Shown piece by piece: positions 56,086 to 64,000 of a DNA stretch of 64,000 bases (its first letter is position 1; every line of letters begins with the position of its first letter). Source of the stretch: Malaya genurostris (lineage: Eukaryota > Arthropoda > Insecta > Diptera > Culicidae); NCBI RefSeq assembly GCF_030247185.1, contig NC_080570.1, positions 147,594,641-147,658,640 on the forward strand, given 5' to 3'. The notes beneath the pieces were generated by a model. That model ran no database searches. It was not told the origin of the DNA and saw only the letters and a program-made list of their open reading frames with translations. A program made the translations under genes and the position numbers.

Positions 56086-57978
56086 TATAAAAAATAGGTA
56101 TAGAATTCGCTCAAACTTTAGAAAAATTTTCCGAGGCCCAGAGGGCCGAATGTCATATACCAATCGATTCAGCTCGACGAACTGAGCAAATGTCCGTGTG
56201 TGAGTGTGTGTATGTGTGTGTGTCTGTATGTGTGTTGTCAACTAAGAGGTCGAGATCTCAGAGATGGCTGGACCGATTTTGATCAAACTAGTCGCAAATG
56301 AAATGTCTTCCCGTCACCCTGAACGCTATTGAATGGTTTTGAGATCAGATGTTTACTTTTTGAGTTATACGAAGTTTTATGTCAAAATTTTCAGTTTTTC
56401 AACAGTATCTATCACAATTGACCTTGAAAACAGAATATATTTTCAGACTTAGATTCCGCACGGTAATACCTATCAAACAAGCCATAGATTGTTAAAATCC
56501 GTTCATTTTAAACGGAGATATCGACATTTTTGTGTAAGCGACTTTTTCCCCTATTCCAGCAGTAGAAGTTTTGACCGTTGTCTGGCAAAGCAATGCTTGG
56601 GAGCAACATAAAACACGATTTTTTATACTGTTACATACATTTGTTTCTAAATATTCACAAGACTGTGTACAGCATGATATTTTGCCTCGGACCGATTTTA
56701 GCACGGTTCATTTTTGGCAACATATTCGTTCGAACATGACATATGTAAACCAGATGATGGCAGAATTTTCGAGTTGAAAGCAATTCCATAATTATATTGA
56801 TTTAAACTACATACAGCAATAAATGCTGGAAGAACTTAACACCCATATACCATTCGAATCAGTTCGTCGAGATCAGCAAATGCGTGTGTGACAAATAATT
56901 GCACTTAATTTTTTTCGGAGATGACTCAACCGTTTTCTACAAACTCAGATTCATACGAAAAGTCGTATACTCCCAAACAAGGTTCCTGAATTATGTTTGG
57001 TTCCGACCTCTGGTTCCGGAACTACAGGATGATATGTGAAACGAAATTCAAACTGTGTAACTAATATTTCTCGTAGATGGCTGAACCGATCTAGGATTCA
57101 AATGATATCTAAGAATCATCTAAGATTCAAATGAAAAGTTTTAAAATGCTATGAAACATCTTGTTTTTCAGTCAGATCCAACTTCTGGATTCAGAGATAC
57201 AGGGTGATTAGTATAAAAATATCTATTTCGCATAAATTATTCAGGTTTATCGGGTTAGCAGATTTGGATAGTCGATAACCAAATAAACTTATTTCATTTT
57301 TGATTGTATTGGCACCCAAAAAATTAATTCTCACTACGATTCCTCAAAGATGTCTACATTGATTTTCAAACATTTTGAAACAAATGTAAACTATACAGCT
57401 ACTCAGGTGAATTTGTCTGACTTCGGCTACACCGAATTTCGAATTCCGGTTCCAGTATCGAATTGTTTTCTCAAAAAAGCCAAAACGAATTTCAGAAACA
57501 AAAGTTCAATTTAAAATAAATCCAATTTTATCCAATTCTGACTTTCGATTCTGAAATTGTAGGAACTCAAAGCGATATAGAAGATGACAATCCCGAAAAG
57601 CTTTAAAGTTGGACTCAAAAATATTGCAATTTATTCGTCATATGGCCATACGAATCATTTTGGGTTATGCTAGTTCCTGAATACTGGCTCTGGAAGTACC
57701 GTGAATAATGATGAAAAACTCAAAAGTGGTACTTACTTCGACATCTTATGGAACGTTCAATCGATTGTCACATGTTAAGATTGAAATTCGATACAATTTG
57801 CAGTTTCGACATTACAGAGTAATGAGAGATTAATATCTCAAATTGCCACTTAAAACGACGGACATTAGAACAATGTCATGAATACTGAAACACCGAAGAA
57901 TATTCATGCAAAAAAACACATGCGGATTGATAAAAAAAAAGGTATCATCTCACTGCTAGGTGGATTAAGCACGTTTTT
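56086..57978 (-). repeat. 1.8-1.9 kb culicine repeat, tandem copy 2
   Basis: Same block order as copy 1, offset 1825 bases at the left and 1898 at the right. It contains about 75 extra bases, part of them near 57375-57400 and 57560-57620. The longer GT tract (56198-56235) is the main length-variable part. Confidence 0.8.
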
Positions 57979-58194
57979 TTTAAATGTATTGTTTTGGATA
58001 GCTCATGTGGCATAATAAAGAATTATTTCTATTATTTCCTAAACTTTCGTTGTCTGTTATCATATTTAATATTAGACTTATTATGATTACTATATGTTTT
58101 ATATATTGCCCAATATTAACCTGTATTTGTCACTCACCGGGGTATATATCGTGCTTTATGCGGACATAGTTTCATTTTAAGCGAGCCAATGTTA

Positions 58195-58238
58195 TTCACA
58201 TTTACGTCAATCCGGTTATGTCTCTGACATTACGCACC
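58195..58238 (-). repeat. Terminal fragment of the GGGTGGGTAATGTCAGAGACA repeat
   Basis: The minus strand reads CGGGTGCGTAATGTCAGAGA then CATAACCGGATTGACGTAAA. Only the terminal 45 bases align with the copies at 9.46, 46.1 and 49.08 kb. Confidence 0.65.
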
Positions 58239-58864
58239 CGACTATTTTCCAAAAAAATTTCTCAATTTTTTTCAAAAATCTTATTTTAAACTTGTTATTA
58301 AATCAAGCTCTTGATTAAAAATAGTCATTTAAACTTTTTTTAACTTGAAAAAAAATAATAAAGTTACTCATTGTGAAGAAAATTTTCTTAGGATGTTCGC
58401 GAGTCTCTTGGAAAATTAAGTTACATTAATTTCCTCAAACGTAATCGACTGGAGATGAAAACACAGTGCTTCTGTGTTGCTCTAATAAAAAGTATTTTTT
58501 TCAGTGATTTTAGAAAGTTCTAGTGAAATAAGTAGTTTAATTATTGATTTTCAGTGATGGTGAAGTCGTGCTGAATAAAGGTTTGGTTGAGGGTGCGACT
58601 GGCGTGGTTGGAAGGATATATTTTACCACACAGGAATGACTTCCGCCATACAAGGGAGTATTTTTTCTAATAATATATTTCTAAAGGACTACGAAATGTA
58701 TCCCTAAAGGGCTGTCATGCCAGATCTCTCTCAAACTGCGCTGCCAGTAATATTAATTTGTCTTTGTGCTATTTCCAGTAGTTTTTTGTGGAATTATTTT
58801 TTATTTGTAGCTAATATTTTCCACTTGTTATAGCTTAGATTATAACGACATTAATTCTGCCGTA

Positions 58865-58895
58865 TGTTGTCCAATCATGCATATCCCGGACAACA
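58865..58895. other. Hairpin with perfect 8 bp stem
   Basis: TGTTGTCC (58865-58872) pairs with GGACAACA (58888-58895) around a 15-base loop. It lies in a locally GC-richer stretch (58860-58975) of unknown nature. Confidence 0.4.
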
Positions 58896-59511
58896 AGCAC
58901 GTAGTCGTGATGGACGCAAACGTGTTGATACTCGAAGGGGATGAGAACTAATGCGTCGTCGGATATGCCCCCATCACCTCATTTGGTATTTTCTAATCTT
59001 CTTTGTTACTCTCCGTTTTTTATTTTTAGCTTTGTTATTCTACGATTCGCGTTTTTAGCGAATTTACTGACTTAGGCAAGCAAGAAGATAATTTTTCGGT
59101 AAAAGATACAAAGTCTACCGAAACAGTTAGAAAATTTAAAAAATCAAAAATTCATAAAAAAATCATAAAACAAGTTCTACAGATTAAATCTTTCATATGA
59201 CTTGTAATTCAAATTGCGTTGAATATTTTAATCCTCCCTTTCATTCCTGAAACATTGGCCGATTCTTCAAATTCATCACAGGTAAAAAGTAGGAAGATGC
59301 ATTTCTTTCTGGACAGGCCAGTTTTCAGGCTCTGTCCTAGGGATTCATAACCTAACATAAAGCACGTGAATTATGTTCGAACAATAGGTAATATTCAGCG
59401 TTTGAAATATTCGTTTGGGAAAGCAGACTCGACGTGGTTCAGGATCGCGTTTGGAATGGGCGCTCGTCTAAATGTGCGATGTCTACATGTTACACTTATT
59501 TCTAAAAAATT

Positions 59512-60002
59512 CGCGAAAGGTAGATGCATAAACAAGTGACTGCATACTCGACAGCCGTCTGTCCGGAGTTTTGTCAATTTCGGAGATTGACTGTTTCGTG
59601 CATTATATTGCCAGCACAAAGTAACACTTAAAATGATAACACTTTAAAACATTCTTGGTAGCCGGCTACCCAGAGCAATAAACACATGATAACATTATTA
59701 AAACATTTACTAACAAAGTATCCTCTCCTGTGATGCATGTGGGAATGCAGAGGATTCCTCGGTTCCTAGTAGCAACATGCATCGAACTAACAATCCTTCC
59801 CCTCCCAAGTAGATCTGCATTCGGACGTGGCCTGCGTCGGTATTGATCAGCATGCATGGTTCAATACAGTTTGCACAGTGTGAAACAATGTGTTATTCCC
59901 AAACATGTTACTTCAAAAAATCATTTTGCAATCTCAATTGGTCCAGATCAATAACGGAGTAGCAACACACGGGCGGTCTCTAATGCTAATGCTAATGCTA
60001 AT
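59512..60002 (+). repeat. 491 bp dispersed repeat, copy 2
   Basis: Same length and orientation as 32546-33036 with few substitutions and the same GCTAAT-repeat end. Flanks differ from those of copy 1, so this is dispersal and not a larger segmental duplication. Confidence 0.85.
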
Positions 60003-60200
60003 TCATTTCCTCAAACGTAATCAAAACCATGTGCGAACCCATGCCAAATCCTTGCAATTTGAGAGAGTCTAAAATTTGCATATAACGAAAACTCGTCTTT
60101 GTTGAGCTTTCAGACAAACTAAAATGGTTGAATTATTCCCTGGGCCAGTGGACACGAAGCAAACAACACAATCATAAAAATCCATTTCCATATCACAACA
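60003..60200. other. Short unique stretch
   Basis: Nothing recognised. Confidence 0.3.
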
Positions 60201-62280
60201 CTCCCCAAAGCCCATAAACAGAGGACATAATGTTTGACCAGATCTCCGAGCTCAGGAAAAAAAAAACCGTTAAATAAATCTGACATCATGCAGAAAGGGC
60301 CATCCCTTTCACTAATTTCGACCTTTTTTTTCTGGCCGTGCTGCTGCTGCCGTTATTATCGCTGTACCACTTTATCCTTCGTTTGATCGCGCGGATCCTC
60401 GTTATACCGCAATCGAGCCTAATTGAATCGATTTTTTATCTCTTTAATCTGCCGCCAAAGATCGCAAAACGTTTTTATAACCGAACCGTAGAAGCGACCA
60501 CGGCCGGCATAGGCTCGTTGTTCCACTCCCCGAAATGGGGTTCGTCCGTCAGTCAATCCCGCACCGTGACATTGGAATCATAACATTCAACCCACCCCGC
60601 CGTGGGTTGGTTGGGGAGGAGGTCGGTCAGGGCAACAAACCTGACGATCAAATGTTGCAAAATTCCCCGGACTGCATGACCTCCGGGGCTGACCCCGCTA
60701 GCATATGTTTTTATTTTGGCTAACTGTAAAAGAAAAAAAAACCTTTTGGCGCAGGAACCCTCCCCTCCTTCGGACTTCGGACCCTACCGCGGTGACCAGA
60801 CCAGCAGACCGCAGCAGAGGAGGTGAAATGCAAAGCGTACGAATTAACCTGAACTTGAAAGCACTTTTCTTCCTTTTCCCGCCGTCCCGTGCGTTTGAAG
60901 CCTGAAGCCGCGAAGCCAAAAATAAAATTCGTATTCTCATCAACCGAAGCAAGAAGGTAAAATCACATGCTTCATCGATCCATTATTACTGAATTCCCGC
61001 ACGATCGGGTCGGCCCGGGAGCTGGTCGTGCTCCGAGACCGAGACCTGCCCATCATATGTTGTGTATGAACCTATAATGGTCGACTTTTTACTTGTTTTT
61101 TTTTGTGGTTTTTATTTTTATTATTTTTTTTTTTTTTGCAAGTTCCAACTCCCAGCGGTGTACCCCCGAGGGGGGGATTCCGAATCGATCCGGGGCCCCC
61201 GAGCGAAGAGAAAGGTCAATTTTCTATGGTCGGGTTCGGATAGAGCTGCTGTTTTATTGATTTGGCTTCAGCCCGGCGAGGGTCATTCGCCTTCGCCTTC
61301 GGTCGGATGTGTTCTGGATGAGCCCGAAGCGAAGGTGTTTAGGCGGTTTGGGTGGGTATCGGAAAGATTGATGTTTTTGTTCAATAAAATTAAAAACACA
61401 TCTATTTGCTGGAATTCGGGAAGGTTTACAGTGTTTACCTCCGGAGAACCTAACAGTACCGTGTGGCAGCATCTCCGCGTTCTGATCGTGCATCGATCGG
61501 AACGAATCGAAATGATCTCTCCGGCGGTGGTAGATTGTAAGAAATTGGTTGCGGTCGGAACCAATTTTCCTGTTTATCCAAGCCTGAACTAATATGAGCA
61601 CAAGCTTAGGCTCAGAGTTCTGGGCGGCCTCCCCGCTGCACTTGCGTAGTGTTCGAGCCTTGGTTCTGACGATGCACCTTCATTAGCTGCAGACAAAACG
61701 CACAAAAAAAAACGGCGATGTAAAAGTAGTAATCTGAGCCGTCCTCTACCGGGTTCCAATTTGTTCGTTTGGACAGGTACAAACAACACACCGGAGAAGA
61801 AGTTTATCGTTGAATTTAAATCTCTTAATTTTAATGGCATATCACAAAACAAACCGGAGGGGAAAAAGCAATCCTTAACAAATGCTTCGGATTCGGCTCG
61901 CCCCCAAAACAGCATTGATCGGACGGACCTACCACCCTGGACGTGGCGCGAGGTCAATTCGGACATACGTCTTTCTTTGGACCGACCGTTTCCCGCGGGG
62001 CCGAAATGCTGATTCTAAATTTAGCAATCACCAACAAAAGCAGGAGAGTGCCAATGTCTTCGAATGCCTTTCACTTTGCTTTGTGGACGGACAATTGCGA
62101 GGGTATTTGGCCCCCACGACGGACGGTGACTTGACGGCGACGAAGTCAACCTTGACTTGTTTGGAATTCCACTTCCCGGGGCAATCGGATGGCGGAAACG
62201 GCGGGCAGCTGATTACGAACCGTGAAAGTATATGAAATTCACCGCAGATCGTAGTCCCGGGTCCCGCGATTTTGGGTTCG
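60200..62280. other. Repeat-poor GC-rich island
   Basis: Transposon-free by eye. Bases 60350-60500 are packed with homeodomain-like AT words in a GC-rich setting (TTATTATCG, TCAATTAG-like, TTTTATAAC), as in some insect enhancers. Later parts are CpG-rich with poly-T/poly-A tracts (61085-61140). The 176-codon frame at 61062-61592 begins with the poly-T tract (Phe run) and resembles nothing known. Regulatory function is a guess from composition. Confidence 0.35.
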
Positions 62281-62555
62281 GAATTAATTGGTGTCTCTAT
62301 TTTTCAAGATTCATTGCGTTGACGTTCACTACGTACTGTCCTTTGGCCCAGTATGAAACATGAGACCAGGAGGGATATCGACTTCAGGAAGTTTCCGGGT
62401 ACATTAGAGAAATACATCCCAAATCGGTACATAGGAATTTATCTAATTATCAGTAAACTTTTATTGCAGTGGCATTAAAAATCTTGTGATTCTCGAATTT
62501 AAGTTTTCATCATCAAGTGCAGCTCGACTATGAAGGACTTGTAGTACTTTTAACG
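62281..62555. other. Unique AT-rich DNA
   Basis: Nothing recognised. Confidence 0.3.
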
Positions 62556-62760
62556 CTACTAATTTGGTGTACCGTGGATTGACACCTTTTCAGGTCGTCA
62601 AATGGTGAGATAACTAAGTCCTCACAAGTTCCTATCTCATGCCTTCCCGAGCATCTATGATGACATTTGGTCAATTGAACGGCGTCGACTATCGGTGCTA
62701 TCGCCTTCTGCGTTAGTAGCAGAATGAGAGGGTGCGAAATGGCTTGTAGTTTGAAGGCCA
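62556..62760. repeat. Third copy of the 38-40 kb duplicated family
   Basis: AGATAACTAAGTCCTCACAA, CTATCTCATGCCTTCCCG, TTTGGTCAATTGAACGGCG and GTTAGTAGCAGAATGAGAGG align in order with 40142-40260. Only this part is present. Confidence 0.7.
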
Positions 62761-62826
62761 TCTTAAAGTGCAATATTTATCATAGTATATTGCAACATGT
62801 GGTTCTGCTGTTCTTTGCATTATTTG

Positions 62827-63513
62827 CACATGGATCAATAAGTCCCGAGACTAAAGTAGAGATGGCGCTCGCAGTAAACCAGTAACCACGTCTTTCTAGA
62901 GTACTAACCTTTGCTTGAAACGGGTCAAAATTTCAAGTCGATCCGACCAGAAACAGCTGAGTTATCGAGGTTGGAGTAAAGTCGTTTTGTAGTTCGTTTA
63001 AAAAATGGAAAAAAACCGAGTTTCGATAAAACATTGTTTTTTAATTGGTAAAAACACCGTGCAAGCGAAACAATGGATTGAAAAATGTTATCCGGACTCT
63101 TGTCCATCAAAAGCAACGATTTGTCGGTGGTTCGCCGAGTTTAAACGTGGTCGTACCGACACAAATGACGCGGAACGCTCGGGTAGACCTGTGGAAGCCG
63201 TTACACCGGAAAATGTGAGTGAAGTGACAAACATACTCGCCAGATTTAGCCCCCAGTGACTACTGGCTCTTTGCTGATCTTAAAAAAATGCTCCAGGGGA
63301 AAAAGATTTGGCTCAAATGAGGAGGTCATCGCTGAAACTGAAGCTTATTTTGAAGCGAAAGATATTTTTTTTTATAAACATGGTATTGAAAAATTGGAAA
63401 AACGTTGGAACCATTGTATCACCCTAAAAGGTGATTATGTTGATGAATAAAAAAAAATTTTGCAAAAAAAATGTTGTTTCCATTGTTAGTCTCGGGACTT
63501 ATTGATCCATGTG
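62827..63513 (+). mobile_element. Internally deleted mariner with intact terminal inverted repeats
   Basis: CACATGGATCAATAAGTCCC then GAGACTAA (62827-62854) is the exact reverse complement of the right end (63486-63513). The element is 687 bp, about half the usual mariner length, so it could be moved only by a transposase from elsewhere. TA follows close to the right end; the left flank reads TTG instead. It belongs to the same lineage as the 3' half at 4.2-4.64 kb. Confidence 0.9.
63005..63450 (+). pseudogene. Mariner (irritans/Himar-like) transposase with central deletion
   Basis: From Met at 63005: MEKNRVSIKHCFLIGKNTVQ, then AKQWIEKCYPDSCPSKATI and the WFAEFKRGRTDTNDAERSGR block, which is the N-terminal HTH domain and its characteristic ERSGRP linker. 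After about 77 codons the sequence jumps to YSPDLAPSDYWLFADL with the third catalytic aspartate. It then continues in another frame to NEEVIAETEAYFEAK and DYVDE with TAA at 63448. Catalytic aspartates 1 and 2 and more than half of the protein are missing, and the frame changes at the junction (about 63230), so it is inactive. Confidence 0.9.
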
Positions 63514-64000
63514 TTATTGTTATAAATTCCTGCTTCCGGACTTCTGTAGTTATATAAAATTCAATTATAATCGTGATACAAACGTTTCAAAACCTGTTAC
63601 GATTTTTTTTTCATAAATACGTTTATTTCTTAAGGCAGTTTACATAAGTTTTTCTTCGCCGTAGCATCACTTTTACATAATATTCTTATCCTAATTTAAT
63701 TCTAACATAGTCACAACGTTTTGTATTTATTAAAACATATTCTCTTATTACTTAAATATCATCTTAGGTAACTCGTCATTAATTATGAAATCTACTCGGA
63801 AATATTATTTGAACCAAACGATTAACTTCTATAAATTATAAAATAAGCTGTTATTTTCAGACATTTTGTTGATAATTTCATAAACTGTTTCGAGTTTGTT
63901 TGTATCATTACATAATTTTTATTCTAATTTAGCTATTAGTTGAACTCATGGACGCAGCTGGGATCAGAACAAAGTCTTGAAAGGGGCCTTTATTAAATTG
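63514..64000. other. AT-rich DNA, no gene
   Basis: Nothing recognised to the window end. Confidence 0.35.

Larger units (their letters stand above)
57979..59511. other. AT-rich DNA with a repeat fragment and a hairpin
   Basis: No gene recognised. Contains a short copy of the GTAATGTCAGAGACATAACC repeat and an 8 bp-stem hairpin, listed separately. The 74-codon frame at 59395-59619 is unrecognised. Confidence 0.35.

Noticed and set aside
61062..61592. 176-codon plus-strand frame
   Set aside because: It starts in a poly-T tract (Phe/Tyr run), matches no family, and overlaps opposite-strand frames of similar quality.

Overview
The window looks like a culicine-type mosquito chromosome segment: intergenic or deep intronic DNA with no intact gene. 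The attribution rests on the AT-rich background, on DD37E (ITmD37E-like) transposase relics, a family best known from mosquitoes, on mariner copies, tRNA-derived retroposons, and recurring repeats whose style (ends reading GCCTTTCTCATAT, TTAATCCACCTAG, CAGGGTGG) I associate with Aedes/Culex-type genomes. It is inference; no database was searched.

Layout. 0-6.4 kb: AT-rich DNA with a DD37E transposase tail, a DD41D-type relic abutting the 3' half of a mariner, a short MITE and a tRNA-like fragment. 6.7-9 kb: repeat-poor, GC-richer island. 10.26-14.24 kb: degenerate satellite built on ACAATTTTG-like words with nested higher-order periods. 14.8-15.5 kb: small island. 17.8-27.5 kb: a MITE, two decayed non-LTR reverse transcriptase fragments and a roughly 9 kb array of diverged 400-800 bp units, one of which carries a SINE with a clear target-site duplication. 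28.2-30.75 kb: the largest repeat-poor island, with a candidate minus-strand 5' exon. 32.5-35.4 kb: a 491 bp dispersed repeat, a 1.1 kb satellite of about 32 bp subunits, and a nearly complete mariner (one in-frame stop plus a 3' frameshift) at its edge. 36.3-37.8 kb: island. 38.3-40.7 kb: tandem duplication split by a 245 bp insertion with 17 bp direct repeats. 41-46.6 kb: long (TA)n tract, 75 bp inverted repeat, second DD37E relic, histone-locus relic with three histone-type stem-loops, an almost perfect 164 bp inverted pair of tRNA-like sequences, and the DNA-binding half of a third DD37E element. 47.2-48.8 kb: island. 49.4-53.0 kb: a 3.6 kb element with CAGGGTGG ends containing nested repeats. 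53.1-58 kb: a second TIR element and a tandem pair of 1.8-1.9 kb repeats. 59.5-60.0 kb: second copy of the 491 bp repeat. 60.2-62.3 kb: repeat-poor island. 62.8-63.5 kb: internally deleted mariner with intact terminal inverted repeats.

There is no operon-like cooperation here. The coding remnants are transposase, reverse transcriptase and histone fragments. The repeat-poor islands are where exons or regulatory DNA of a neighbouring gene would be expected, but none can be named from sequence alone. The most unusual items are the paired inverted tRNA-like element (45.0-45.5 kb), the histone promoter/stem-loop relic (44.4-44.95 kb) and the two large arrays.
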